A stretch of DNA of 64,000 nucleotides from Zoogloeaceae bacterium (GCA_024235635.1 JACKMA010000009.1:124001-188000); one strand, 5' to 3'. Shown: positions 18,241-27,343, numbered from the stretch's first letter. Numbers and translations: made by a program. The notes: generated by a model from the letters alone, not told the origin.

Positions 18241-18268
18241 GGGCACCCGGGGTTGGCCCCGGGTGCCC
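18241..18268 (+). other. perfect 12-bp hairpin between dctP and dctQ genes
   Basis: GGGCACCCGGGG (18241-18252) and CCCCGGGTGCCC (18257-18268) pair perfectly around a TTGG loop. There is no T-run after it. The position suggests protection of the upstream binding-protein message and partial read-through to the membrane subunits. Confidence 0.65.
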
Positions 18269-18301
18269 GCCGATCCGTACGAGACCGACCGGGAGACCTC
18301 A

Positions 18302-18847
18302 ATGTCCGCCAAGAACGTCGCAACCAAGATCCTCGGCAATATCGAGGAGTACCTGTCGGAAGCCCTGCTCGCCTGCTTTGTCCTGCTGCTGTTCGTGCAG
18401 ATTCTGCTGCGCCAGTTCTTCCAGTATTCGCTGCCCTGGGGCGAGGAACTGGCAACCTACATGTTCGTCTGGTTCGCCTATCTCGGCGCCACGGTCGCGG
18501 CAAAGATGTCGGCCCACAACCGGGTCACGGTCCAGTTCAAGCTGGTGCCGCCCATCGTCCGCAAGGTCTGCCTCGCCTTCGCGGATCTGCTGTGGGTGTG
18601 CTTCAACCTGTACTTCGTCTATCTCAGCTACGACTTCGTCTTCCACCGGATGAACCTGTTCTGGAAGTCCCAGACCCTGGGACTGCCGATGAAGTACTTC
18701 TACATGATCCTGCCGATCGCCTTCGCGCTGATGTCGGTCCGCATCCTGTGGAACAACTACCTGACCCTGGTCAGGGGCGTCGAACTGGTCGATCCGGAAG
18801 CGGAGGAGATCGAGAAGCTCAAGCACGCCACCGCAACAGAACAATGA
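18302..18847 (+). CDS. tauL: TRAP transporter small membrane subunit (DctQ)
   Basis: This 181-residue protein has four predicted membrane helices and the DctQ signature LRQFFQYSLPWGEELATYMFVWF. It pairs with the large permease encoded downstream to form the membrane part of a sodium-driven TRAP importer. The start at 18302 follows GGGAGACC. The 30-base gap to the next gene contains a purine-rich RBS (GAGAGACAAG). Substrate assignment (taurine) comes only from the neighbouring genes. Confidence 0.88.
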   Translation: MSAKNVATKILGNIEEYLSEALLACFVLLLFVQILLRQFFQYSLPWGEELATYMFVWFAYLGATVAAKMSAHNRVTVQFKLVPPIVRKVCLAFADLLWVCFNLYFVYLSYDFVFHRMNLFWKSQTLGLPMKYFYMILPIAFALMSVRILWNNYLTLVRGVELVDPEAEEIEKLKHATATEQ

Positions 18848-18877
18848 GCCCGGATCACCCGTGGAGAGAGACAAGAC

Positions 18878-20218
18878 ATGGACGCTTACATCGTTGAAAT
18901 CCTGTTCGGCGGCTTCTTCCTGCTGCTGCTGCTCGGCGCGCCGATCACCATCGCCCTGGGTGGCGCTGCGCTCGCCACCTTCCTGGCGGTGGGCAAGAAC
19001 CCGATCGCCTTCGTCCAGATCGCCTTCACCTCGGTCGGCAGCTTCCCGCTGATGGCACTGCCGGCGTTCGTGCTGGCCGGTGCGCTGATGGAGGCGGCCG
19101 GCATTTCGCGGCGACTGGTGGACATTGCCGAGACCCTGGCCGGACCGATCACCGGCGGCCTGGGCGCCGCCACGGTGCTGGCCTGCCTGTTCTTCGGTGC
19201 GATCTCGGGCTCCGGCCCTGCCACCACTGCGGCGGTCGGCATGCTGATGATCCCGGCGATGACCAAGCGCCATTACGACCGGGCCTACGCCTCGGCGGTG
19301 ACGGCCTCGTCCGGCGGCCTCGGCATCATCATTCCGCCGTCGATCCCGATGGTGATCTTCGGCATTGCCGCGATCGGCCTGATGCCACCGCCGGACGCGG
19401 TCGCAAAGTACGGCCAGTTCAGCACCGTCTCGATTCCGAAGCTGTTCGTCGCCGGCGTCATTCCGGGCGTCATCATGGCCGGCAGCCTGCTGCTGATGAA
19501 CTACCTGATTTCGAAGAAGAACGGCTACGTCGGCCTGACCGAGAAATGGTCCGGCCGGGACATCGTGGTCGCTCTCAGGAGGGGATTCTGGTCGATCCTG
19601 GCGCCGGTGATCATCCTCGGCGGCATCTACACCGGCCTGTTCACACCGACCGAGTCGGCGATCGTCGCGATCTTCTACACGCTCTTCGTCGGCATCTTCC
19701 TGCACCGCGAACTGAAGCTCGAGGCCCTGCTGCACTCGCTGCGCACGACCACCTGGATCACCGGCCGCGTGCTGCTGATCCTGTTCACCGCGACGGTGTT
19801 CGGCCGCCTGCTGGTCGAGCAGCGGATTCCGGCGATCATCGCCGACTCGATGCTGGGCATGACCGACAACCTCTACCTGATCTGGGCGATGGTGATCGGC
19901 TTCCTGCTGTTCGTCGGCATGTTCATGGAAACCCTGGCCGCGATCATGATCCTGGTGCCGGTGCTGCTGCCGGTGATGTACACCTTCGGCATCGATCCGA
20001 CGCATGTCGGCATCGTCGTCATCTGCGCCCTCTCGGTGGGATTCCAGACCCCGCCGCTGGGGGAGAACATCTTCGTCGCTTCGGGCATCGGTGGATCGAG
20101 CATCGAGGCGATCGTCTCGCGCATCCATCCGTTCGTGATGGTGTCGACCGCCGCGGTCTTCGTCATCGCCTTCTTTCCGCAGTTGTCGCTGTGGCTGCCG
20201 GGCGTCGTCGGCTATTGA
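18878..20218 (+). CDS. tauM: TRAP transporter large permease (DctM)
   Basis: This 446-residue hydrophobic protein has about 12 predicted helices and DctM marks: PLMALPAFVLAGALMEAAGI, FFGAISGSGPATTAAVG and SSGGLGIIIPPSIPMVIFG, the GxxxPPS-type region typical of TRAP permeases. It forms the ion-coupled translocation pathway with the DctQ subunit. Length and organisation are complete, and the gene is followed after 41 bases by a secreted Cache protein that appears to belong to the same operon. Confidence 0.92.
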   Translation: MDAYIVEILFGGFFLLLLLGAPITIALGGAALATFLAVGKNPIAFVQIAFTSVGSFPLMALPAFVLAGALMEAAGISRRLVDIAETLAGPITGGLGAATVLACLFFGAISGSGPATTAAVGMLMIPAMTKRHYDRAYASAVTASSGGLGIIIPPSIPMVIFGIAAIGLMPPPDAVAKYGQFSTVSIPKLFVAGVIPGVIMAGSLLLMNYLISKKNGYVGLTEKWSGRDIVVALRRGFWSILAPVIILGGIYTGLFTPTESAIVAIFYTLFVGIFLHRELKLEALLHSLRTTTWITGRVLLILFTATVFGRLLVEQRIPAIIADSMLGMTDNLYLIWAMVIGFLLFVGMFMETLAAIMILVPVLLPVMYTFGIDPTHVGIVVICALSVGFQTPPLGENIFVASGIGGSSIEAIVSRIHPFVMVSTAAVFVIAFFPQLSLWLPGVVGY

Positions 20219-20259
20219 TCCCGCCGACGACACGATTCGGCATCAACTGGAGCTATCCC

Positions 20260-21126
20260 ATGACCTTCATCCGCCAGTCAATGGTCGCCGTCGCCCTGAT
20301 CGCAACGCTGGTCGTCGGCATGCCGGCACATGCGCAGCGCGAGAATGGCGTCTACGGCAGCAGCGAGCAGGCCCGCGCGGAAGCGCTGCTCGACCGCGCG
20401 GCAGCCCATGTCGCCCGGCACGGCATCGACGGCGTCCAGGCCTTCAGTCGACAGGCCGAATTCGTCGATCGTGACCTCTACGTGTACGCCCTCGACACCG
20501 ACGGTCGCTTCCTCGCCAGCGGCGGCGCCTCGGCGGTGCTGATCGGCGACAACGTGCTCGACGAGGTGGACGTCGAAGGCAAGCCGTTCTTCCGCGAAAT
20601 GGTCGACACCGCCCGCCGGGATGGACACGGACGTATCGCCTACCGTTGGTTCAATCCGGCCGACAGCAGCGGCGAACCGAAGCTCACCTCGTTCCGTCGC
20701 GTCGGAAACGTCATCGTCGCGGTCGGCTACTATCCGCCCCGTGCCACGCCGGCGCAGGCGCGCCGCCTGCTCGCCCGTGCGGGCAGGGCGCTGTCAAGCG
20801 ATCCGGCACAGGCGCTCGCCGGATTCCAGCAGCTCAACGGGCCGTTCATCCGGGACGATCTCTACGTCTTCGTCGTCGACGTCGCCAGCGGCCGCTTCCT
20901 CGCCCACGGCGCCAGCCCGGGCCTGGTCGGATCCGATGCGCACCAGTTGCGCGACCCGGACGGTCGCCCGGTGGTGACCGAAATGATCGAGCGCGCGACC
21001 CGATCGGGCGATGGCGAACTCGACTACATTTGGCGCAACCCGGTGACCGGCAAGCTCGAACACAAGCACACCTACTTCACGATCAGCGAGGGCCGACTGA
21101 TCGGCGTCGGCTACTACACGCGTTAG
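20260..21126 (+). CDS. secreted tandem Cache-domain protein
   Basis: This 288-residue protein has a Sec signal peptide (about 1-26, ending GMPAHA-Q) and no later membrane helix. It contains two homologous halves: FVDRDLYVYALDTDGRFLA...VIVAVGYYP (about 60-165) aligns with FIRDDLYVFVVDVASGRFLA...LIGVGYYT (about 190-287). Each half is a single Cache (sCache_2-like) sensor domain. Normally such domains are fused to kinases or chemoreceptors; here they stand alone in the periplasm. The position as last gene of the taurine TRAP operon suggests binding of the transported substrate or a relative, but the ligand and partner are unknown. Confidence 0.75.
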   Translation: MTFIRQSMVAVALIATLVVGMPAHAQRENGVYGSSEQARAEALLDRAAAHVARHGIDGVQAFSRQAEFVDRDLYVYALDTDGRFLASGGASAVLIGDNVLDEVDVEGKPFFREMVDTARRDGHGRIAYRWFNPADSSGEPKLTSFRRVGNVIVAVGYYPPRATPAQARRLLARAGRALSSDPAQALAGFQQLNGPFIRDDLYVFVVDVASGRFLAHGASPGLVGSDAHQLRDPDGRPVVTEMIERATRSGDGELDYIWRNPVTGKLEHKHTYFTISEGRLIGVGYYTR

Positions 21127-21153
21127 CCGGCAGCGCTGCGCCCGCCTGCCGGC
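21126..21153. terminator. possible hairpin terminator between convergent genes
   Basis: GCCGGCAG (21126-21133) and CTGCCGGC (21146-21153) form an 8-bp stem with a 12-base loop, between the convergent Cache and MFS genes. No clear T-run follows on either strand, so intrinsic termination is uncertain. Confidence 0.35.
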
Positions 21154-21194
21154 GAAGCTGCGATTCGCTTGCCGCGGTCGCGATCCGATCGCAG

Positions 21195-22403
21195 TCAGTC
21201 GGCAGCCGGCACCACGGACTTGGCACTGCGCACGGCAGGCGGGCGCATGCCGATCGCGAGCAGCAACCAGGCCACCGCCAGCGCGGCACAGAACAGATTG
21301 ACCGAACCGGCGCCGAAATGCTTGGCGAGCCAGCCGCCCAGCGCACCGCCGAGAAACAGCCCGATCGACTGCAAGGTATTGTAGACGCCCAGCGCAGTAC
21401 CCTTGGCACTCGGCGGCGCGATCCGCGAGATCCAGGACGGCTGGGTCGCCTCGAGGATGTTGAAGGCGACGAAGAACAGGGTCAGCAGCACCGCCAGCGG
21501 CCACACCCCTTCACCGAAGAGATACAGGCCGATCTGCACGAGCAGCAGCAGCCCGATGGCGGCATTGAAGACCTGCTTCATGCGCCCGCGCTTCTCGGCC
21601 ATGATCACTGCCGGCACCATCACGACGAAGGAGGCCAACACCGCCGGCAGATAGATCTTCCAGTGGCTGGCGAGCGGCAGGCCGTCGGCCACCAACGCGG
21701 CCGGCACCAGCACCCACATCGCAGTCTGCATCAGGTGCAGCGCGAACACGCCGAGATTGAGCCGCATCAGCTGGCCGTCGGCCAGCACGTCGACGAGGCG
21801 ACCGGTTGCCCTCGGCACCGGCGGCGCGATCGGCACGACGGTCACCAGGGTCACGATCGCGGCCAGCGCCAGCGCCGCGGTGAGCCAGAAGATGCCGGCC
21901 ATGCCGATCCATGCATAGAGTGCAGGAGACAGCACCAGTGAGCCGGCGAACACCAGCCCGATCGAGGCACCGATCATCGCCATCACCTTGGTCCGGTGCT
22001 GCTCGCGGGTGAGGTCGGCGGCGAGCGCGGTGACCGCGGCGGAAATCGCGCCGGCACCCTGCAGCACACGCCCGAAGATCATCACGTAGATGTCGGACGC
22101 GAGCGCGGCAACCACGCTGCCGACGGCAAACAGCAACAGGCCGAAGATGATCACCGGCTTGCGCCCGAAACGGTCCGACGCGGCGCCGAAAGGAATCTGC
22201 AGCACGGCCTGGGTCAGCCCGTAGGCGCCGAGCGCAACGCCGACCAGGGTCAGGTCCGCACCACCCGGCAGGGTCTTGGCATAGACCGCGAACACCGGCA
22301 GGATCAGGAACAGGCCGAGCATGCGCAATCCGAAGATCGCTGCCAGGGTTGCGCCGATCCGGCGCTCGCCGGGACTCATGCGGTCGTCGGAATCTAGGGT
22401 CAT
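21195..22403 (-). CDS. MFS transporter
   Basis: This 402-residue protein has about 12 predicted helices. The loop 2-3 motif GAASDRFGRKPVI is the classic major facilitator signature, and GRVLQGAGAISAAVTALAADL resembles the motif of drug/proton antiporters (YajR/EmrD-like). The substrate cannot be told. The first ATG at 22403 gives a standard N-terminus; an ATG 24 bases downstream is also possible, and neither has a strong RBS. It is transcribed divergently from uvrA with 88 bases between the starts. Confidence 0.85.
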   Translation of the reverse strand: MTLDSDDRMSPGERRIGATLAAIFGLRMLGLFLILPVFAVYAKTLPGGADLTLVGVALGAYGLTQAVLQIPFGAASDRFGRKPVIIFGLLLFAVGSVVAALASDIYVMIFGRVLQGAGAISAAVTALAADLTREQHRTKVMAMIGASIGLVFAGSLVLSPALYAWIGMAGIFWLTAALALAAIVTLVTVVPIAPPVPRATGRLVDVLADGQLMRLNLGVFALHLMQTAMWVLVPAALVADGLPLASHWKIYLPAVLASFVVMVPAVIMAEKRGRMKQVFNAAIGLLLLVQIGLYLFGEGVWPLAVLLTLFFVAFNILEATQPSWISRIAPPSAKGTALGVYNTLQSIGLFLGGALGGWLAKHFGAGSVNLFCAALAVAWLLLAIGMRPPAVRSAKSVVPAAD

Positions 22404-22411
22404 GGAACGGC

Positions 22412-22441
22412 TTGAGCGGGCGAAAGCGAATTGCGTATATT
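22412..22441 (+). promoter_or_regulatory. predicted sigma70 promoter for uvrA
   Basis: -35 TTGAGC (22412-22417) and -10 TATATT (22436-22441) are 18 bases apart, about 50 bases before the uvrA ATG. I saw no LexA-type CTGT-N8-ACAG box in this gap, so SOS control is not supported by sequence here. Confidence 0.45.
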
Positions 22442-22491
22442 AGCAGGTCGCCCCCGATACAGAGTCGCGCCGGTAACGGCGCACCCGAGCC

Positions 22492-25311
22492 ATGGACTCG
22501 ATCCGCATCCGCGGTGCCCGCACCCACAATCTGCAGAATGTCAGCGTCGACATTCCCCGCGACCGCCTGACCGTGATCACCGGTCTGTCGGGCTCGGGCA
22601 AGTCGTCGCTGGCCTTCGACACGCTCTACGCGGAGGGCCAGCGTCGCTACGTCGAATCGCTGTCGGCCTATGCCCGGCAGTTCCTGCAGTTGATGGAGAA
22701 ACCCGATGTCGACCTGATCGAAGGGCTGTCGCCGGCGATCGCGATCGAACAGAAAGCCACCAGCCACAACCCGCGATCGACCGTCGGCACGGTGACCGAG
22801 ATCCACGACTACCTGCGCCTGCTCTACGCCCGTGCCGGTACACCCCACTGCCCCGATCATCCCGACCGCCCGCTCGAAGCCCAGAGCGTCTCCCAGATGG
22901 TCGATGCGGTACTCGCGCTGCCGGAGTCCACGCGTCTGATGATCCTCGCGCCGGTCGTGCGAGACCGCAAGGGCGAACAGACCGAACTGATCGGCGAACT
23001 GCGCGCGCAGGGTTTCGTGCGCCTGCGCATCGACGGTGAAGTGCACGAGATCGACGCGCTGCCGCGCCTCGAGAAGAACCAGCGTCATGCCATCGACGTC
23101 GTCGTCGACCGCCTCAAGGTGCGCGCCGACGTCCGTCAGCGGCTGGCCGAGAGCTTCGAGACCGCACTCGCCCATGGCGAGGGGCGAGCCATCGCAGTCG
23201 ACATGGACAGCAACGAGAGCCTCGCCTTTTCGGCCCGATTCGCCTGCCCGGTCTGCAACTTCGCGCTCGGCGATCTCGAGCCCCGCCTGTTCTCGTTCAA
23301 CAACCCGGCCGGCGCCTGCCCGAAGTGCGACGGTCTCGGCGCGGTCGACTTCTTCGATCCCGAGCGTGTCGTCGCGCATCCTGAATTGTCGTTGGCCGGT
23401 GGCGCGATCCGCGGTTGGGACAGGCGCAATCAGTTTTATTTCCAGATGCTGGCGTGTCTCGCCCAGCACTACGAATTCGATATCGAGACGCCGTTCGGCG
23501 ACCTGCCCCAGACCGTACGCGAGGTCGTGCTGTACGGCTCGGGCCGAACCCGCATCGCGTTCCGCTACCTCGCCGACAGCGGGCGCCTGACTCTCAAGGA
23601 ACACAGTTTCGAGGGCATCATCCCGAATCTGGAGCGGCGCTACCGCGAGACCGATTCGATCGTCGTCCGCGAAGAACTCGCCAAGTACCGGGCAACGCAT
23701 GCCTGCCCGGCATGTGACGGCACCCGCCTGCGGGCCGACGCCCGACACGTGCTGGTGGGCGGGTGCAACCTGCCCCAGGTCAGTGCGCTGCCGCTGTCCC
23801 GCAGCCGCGACTTCTTCGCCGGACTCGAACTCGAAGGCCACCGGGCCAAGGTCGCCGACAAGATCGTCGCCGAGATCCGCGCACGCCTGCAGTTCCTGAT
23901 CAACGTCGGACTCGACTACCTGACCTTGGAACGCTCGGCGGATTCGCTGTCCGGCGGCGAGGCCCAGCGCATCCGTCTCGCCAGCCAGATCGGTTCCGGC
24001 CTGACCGGCGTCATGTACGTGCTCGACGAACCATCGATCGGCCTGCACCAGCGCGACAACGACCGCTTGCTCGAAACCCTCAAGCGGCTGCGGGACATGG
24101 GCAACACGGTGATCGTGGTCGAACACGACGAGGACGCGATCCGCACCGCCGATCATGTCGTGGACATGGGGCCCGGTGCCGGCGAACACGGCGGCAGGAT
24201 CATCGCCAGCGGCACGCCGGTCGACATCGCGGCCTGCCGCGATTCGCTCACCGGCGCCTATCTGTCGCGCCGGCGCAGCATTCCGCTGCCGGCCCGGCGT
24301 CTGACGCCGGACCCGCAACGCCAGCTGGTGATCAGCGGCGCGCGAGGCAACAACCTGCAGGAACTCGACGTGGCGGTGCCGGTGGGTCTGCTGACCTGCG
24401 TCACCGGCGTCTCGGGTTCGGGCAAGTCGACCCTGATCAACGATACCTTGTACGCGATGGCGGCCCGCCACCTGTACGGCTCGTCGACCGATCCCGCGCC
24501 GCATCGGGAGATCTCCGGCCTCGGCCACTTCGACAAGGTGATCAGCGTCGATCAGAGCCCGATCGGCCGCACCCCACGCTCGAATCCGGCGACCTACACC
24601 GGCCTGCTGACCCCGATCCGCGACTTGTTTTCGGGTGTCCCCGAGGCCAAGGCGCGCGGCTACGGCCCGGGGCGCTTCAGCTTCAACGTCAAGGGCGGAC
24701 GCTGCGAGGCCTGCCAGGGCGACGGCATGATCAAGGTGGAAATGCATTTCCTGCCCGACATGTACGTCCCGTGCGACGTCTGTCACGGCAAGCGCTACAA
24801 CCGGGAGACCCTGGAGATCCGCTACAAGGGCCGCAACATCTTCGAGATTCTCGACATGACGGTCGAGCAGGCGCTGGCATTCTTCGCGCCGGTGCCGACC
24901 GTGGCGCGCAAGTTGCGCACGCTGGCCGATGTCGGACTCGGCTACATCCGTCTGGGCCAGAGTGCGACCACACTGTCAGGCGGCGAGGCGCAGCGCGTCA
25001 AGCTGGCGCTGGAGTTGTCGAAGCGCGACACCGGCCGCACGCTCTACATCCTCGACGAGCCCACCACCGGCCTGCATTTCCACGACATCGAACTGCTGCT
25101 CGGTGTTCTGCACCGCCTGCGCGATCACGGCAACACGGTAATCGTCATCGAGCACAATCTGGACGTCATCAAGACCGCAGACTGGATCGTGGACCTCGGA
25201 CCCGAAGGCGGTGGCGGCGGCGGGCGGCTGGTCGTCGCCGGCCCGCCCGAGATGGTCGTCGCCGAGCCGTCGTCGCATACCGGACGCTACCTTTCGGCGC
25301 TACTTGCCTGA
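22492..25311 (+). CDS. uvrA: excinuclease ABC subunit A
   Basis: This 939-residue protein is the damage-recognition ATPase of nucleotide excision repair. Two ABC ATPase halves are visible: Walker A GLSGSGKSSL near residue 31 and GVSGSGKSTL near residue 642, each with a SGGEAQR signature and a Walker B (LDEPSIGL, LDEPTTGL). Zinc modules occur at CPVC...CPKC (about 250-280) and CEAC...CDVC (about 740-765). The length is normal. The gene ends at a short CCTGAC/GTCAGG hairpin that overlaps its stop codon and has no T-run. Confidence 0.98.
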   Translation: MDSIRIRGARTHNLQNVSVDIPRDRLTVITGLSGSGKSSLAFDTLYAEGQRRYVESLSAYARQFLQLMEKPDVDLIEGLSPAIAIEQKATSHNPRSTVGTVTEIHDYLRLLYARAGTPHCPDHPDRPLEAQSVSQMVDAVLALPESTRLMILAPVVRDRKGEQTELIGELRAQGFVRLRIDGEVHEIDALPRLEKNQRHAIDVVVDRLKVRADVRQRLAESFETALAHGEGRAIAVDMDSNESLAFSARFACPVCNFALGDLEPRLFSFNNPAGACPKCDGLGAVDFFDPERVVAHPELSLAGGAIRGWDRRNQFYFQMLACLAQHYEFDIETPFGDLPQTVREVVLYGSGRTRIAFRYLADSGRLTLKEHSFEGIIPNLERRYRETDSIVVREELAKYRATHACPACDGTRLRADARHVLVGGCNLPQVSALPLSRSRDFFAGLELEGHRAKVADKIVAEIRARLQFLINVGLDYLTLERSADSLSGGEAQRIRLASQIGSGLTGVMYVLDEPSIGLHQRDNDRLLETLKRLRDMGNTVIVVEHDEDAIRTADHVVDMGPGAGEHGGRIIASGTPVDIAACRDSLTGAYLSRRRSIPLPARRLTPDPQRQLVISGARGNNLQELDVAVPVGLLTCVTGVSGSGKSTLINDTLYAMAARHLYGSSTDPAPHREISGLGHFDKVISVDQSPIGRTPRSNPATYTGLLTPIRDLFSGVPEAKARGYGPGRFSFNVKGGRCEACQGDGMIKVEMHFLPDMYVPCDVCHGKRYNRETLEIRYKGRNIFEILDMTVEQALAFFAPVPTVARKLRTLADVGLGYIRLGQSATTLSGGEAQRVKLALELSKRDTGRTLYILDEPTTGLHFHDIELLLGVLHRLRDHGNTVIVIEHNLDVIKTADWIVDLGPEGGGGGGRLVVAGPPEMVVAEPSSHTGRYLSALLA

Positions 25312-25397
25312 CATACGTCAGGAAATCACGGATTGAAGCTCGGTCGATGCATCAACGGTGATAGTCTGTGTCGTGAAAATCCGACCGGAGAGCACGC

Positions 25398-25694
25398 ATG
25401 GCGAGCCCCCAAGAGATTCAGGAACGCTTTCTCGAACGCCTGGAGCGAAGGGCGAAGTTCCTACTGACGATCGAACACAGCGGCATGGGTATCTTTCTTC
25501 CGTCCGAGGAGCGCCAGCGCGCCCGGCTGCTCGAAAGCCTCGCGCGGGCAGTGGCCCGACCGACGGAGTTGCCTCACCTCAACGCCGAGACCGTCCAGAC
25601 CGCCACCAAGCGCCTCAACGAGATCCTCGAGTCGATGCAGAAACACCTGCCGCACGACGTACAGTACCGCAACCGCATCCGCCGCGACTGGTAG
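25398..25694 (+). CDS. small hypothetical protein
   Basis: This 98-residue protein starts MASPQEIQERFLERLERRAK. I do not recognise a family. It is highly charged and mostly helical by composition, with heptad-like stretches at 5-25 and about 63-85 (TATKRLNEILESMQKHL), and has no signal peptide or membrane segment. A good RBS (GGAGAG) lies 6 bases before the ATG, and codon use resembles the neighbouring genes, so it is likely real. It stands alone between uvrA and the convergent DUF2237 gene; no function is proposed. Confidence 0.7.
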   Translation: MASPQEIQERFLERLERRAKFLLTIEHSGMGIFLPSEERQRARLLESLARAVARPTELPHLNAETVQTATKRLNEILESMQKHLPHDVQYRNRIRRDW

Positions 25695-25712
25695 GCGGAA
25701 CAACGTCGCGCT

Positions 25713-26075
25713 TCATGCCGCATGCCGTTTCAGCACATCGAGCGAAACGATCTGCAGCACGGCCTCGTGGGTCGAGGCCAACACTACCGGCGGTGCCACG
25801 CCGGCTTCCAGCGCCTCGAGCCAACGGGCTGCGCAAAGGCACCAGCGGTCGCCCGGGCCGAGCCCCTTGAACCGCATTTCGGGGCGCGGTGTCGAGAGAT
25901 CGTTGCCGCGCTCGATGCTGAATTGCAGAAACTCGTGCGTGAGTCGCGCGCACACCAGGTGCAGGCCCGGATCCCGCGGGTCGAACGAGCAGCAGCCGTT
26001 GCGATGAAAGCCCGTCAGCGGCGCATAGCTGCACGCCAGCAGTGTGCCGCCGAGCACGTTCCTTTCCTCACCCAT
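25713..26075 (-). CDS. DUF2237 family protein
   Basis: This 120-residue protein starts MGEERNVLGGTLLACSYAPL and contains TGFHRNGCC, HLVCARLTHEFLQFS and PGDRWCLCAARW, the cysteine-rich pattern of DUF2237 proteins. The family is widespread and its biochemical role is unknown; the repeated Cys pairs suggest metal or redox chemistry, which is inference. The start at 26075 is set by GGAGGG 5 bases upstream; a longer in-frame start at 26132 is less likely. The 242 bases between this gene and galE hold no convincing gene. Confidence 0.85.
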   Translation of the reverse strand: MGEERNVLGGTLLACSYAPLTGFHRNGCCSFDPRDPGLHLVCARLTHEFLQFSIERGNDLSTPRPEMRFKGLGPGDRWCLCAARWLEALEAGVAPPVVLASTHEAVLQIVSLDVLKRHAA

Positions 26076-26317
26076 CGTCGCCCTCCGCACCTCGCCCAGA
26101 TACCGCGACTTCGATTCGACGCCGCCCGGCAATCAGCCCCACTGCCGACGCTCCCGCGCGCCACGCCATGGCCAGTATATGCCGCCCCATCGCTGCGGAA
26201 GCCGGTCGCGCCCGCATGTGGCCGCCTCGGGAATGCATCGCCGCCGGCCTGCATGGGTAATCACCCTGTGGCACCGCCCGAGGCGACCCAACTTCGCTCG
26301 ATTTCGAAGACGCTCAC

Positions 26318-27343
26318 TCAGTCGTCAGGGAAACCGTCCGGATTGTTCGATTGCCAACGCCAGGCATCAGCGCACATGACGTCGATGTCGCGCGTCGCGC
26401 ACCAGCCCAGCACCGATTGCGCGCGCGCCGGATCGGCCCAGCACTCCGCCACGTCACCGGGACGTCGATCCGTCAGTTCGTAAGGCACTGCGCGGCCCGA
26501 GCATCGCTCGAACGCGGCTACCACGTCGAGTACGCTGTAACCACGCCCGGTACCCAGATTCAGTGTCAGCACGGCGGGTTCGTGTTCGATCAGATGTTCC
26601 ACGGCCGCCACATGGCCTTCGGCGAGGTCGACGACATGGATAAAGTCACGCACGCCGGTACCGTCGGGCGTCGGGTAATCGCTCCCGAACACCTGGAGCC
26701 GCTCCCGCCGACCAACCGCAACCTGGCTTATGAATGGCATCAGGTTGTTCGGGATACCGTTCGGATCCTCCCCGATCCGCCCCGACGGATGGGCGCCGAC
26801 CGGATTGAAATAGCGTAGCAGGGCCACCGACCAGCGCGGATCGCTGGCCGCCAGATCCTGCAGAACGTACTCCATCATCCACTTGGTGCGCCCGTAGGGA
26901 TTGGTCGGTCCGGTCGGAAAGTCCTCCTGGATCGGGACACTCGCAGGATCACCGTAGACCGTCGCCGACGAACTGAAGACCATCCGCTGAATCTCGCAGC
27001 TCGCCATCGCCTCGGCCAGCGCCACCGTGCCGCCGATGTTGTTGTCGTAGTAGGCCAGGGGCTGAGCCACCGATTCGCCGACCGCCTTGAGCGCGGCAAA
27101 GTGAATGACTGCGTCGATCGGGTAGGCCCGCAGCGTGCGCATCATCGACTCGCGATCACGCACGTCTGCCGCGACACGCGCCCGCAGTGCGCGCCCGGCG
27201 ATCTCTTCGACCCTGTCGAGCGCCGAAGGCTTACTGTTGCAGTAGTTGTCGACCACGACGACGTCGTGACCGGCCGCCATCAGGGCGACCGAGGTGTGGG
27301 TGCCGATGTAGCCGGCACCTCCGGTGACGAGTATCACTGCCAT
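26318..27343 (-). CDS. galE: UDP-glucose 4-epimerase
   Basis: This 341-residue extended short-chain dehydrogenase interconverts UDP-glucose and UDP-galactose for surface polysaccharides. The NAD motif is TGGAGYIG near the N-terminus; the active-site segment SSSATVYGDP and Tyr/Lys in NPYGRTKWMMEY are intact. The late GTGRGYSV and RRPGDVAECWAD segments are typical of GalE. The ATG at 27343 follows GGTGGAGTG. It lies just downstream of the rplQ terminator and is transcribed in the same direction, probably from its own promoter. Confidence 0.93.
   Translation of the reverse strand: MAVILVTGGAGYIGTHTSVALMAAGHDVVVVDNYCNSKPSALDRVEEIAGRALRARVAADVRDRESMMRTLRAYPIDAVIHFAALKAVGESVAQPLAYYDNNIGGTVALAEAMASCEIQRMVFSSSATVYGDPASVPIQEDFPTGPTNPYGRTKWMMEYVLQDLAASDPRWSVALLRYFNPVGAHPSGRIGEDPNGIPNNLMPFISQVAVGRRERLQVFGSDYPTPDGTGVRDFIHVVDLAEGHVAAVEHLIEHEPAVLTLNLGTGRGYSVLDVVAAFERCSGRAVPYELTDRRPGDVAECWADPARAQSVLGWCATRDIDVMCADAWRWQSNNPDGFPDD

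Noticed and set aside
22404..22491. LexA (SOS) box before uvrA
   Set aside because: No CTGT-N8-ACAG-type palindrome is visible; only a sigma70-like promoter can be supported.
21511..24786. 1091-codon minus-strand frame opposite uvrA and part of the MFS gene
   Set aside because: It spans two unrelated genes and an intergenic promoter region; uvrA motifs are unambiguous on the plus strand.
26076..26317. Small open frames between the DUF2237 gene and galE
   Set aside because: Frames on both strands lack RBSs and recognisable sequence; a TATACT on the minus strand near 26177 has no well-placed -35.
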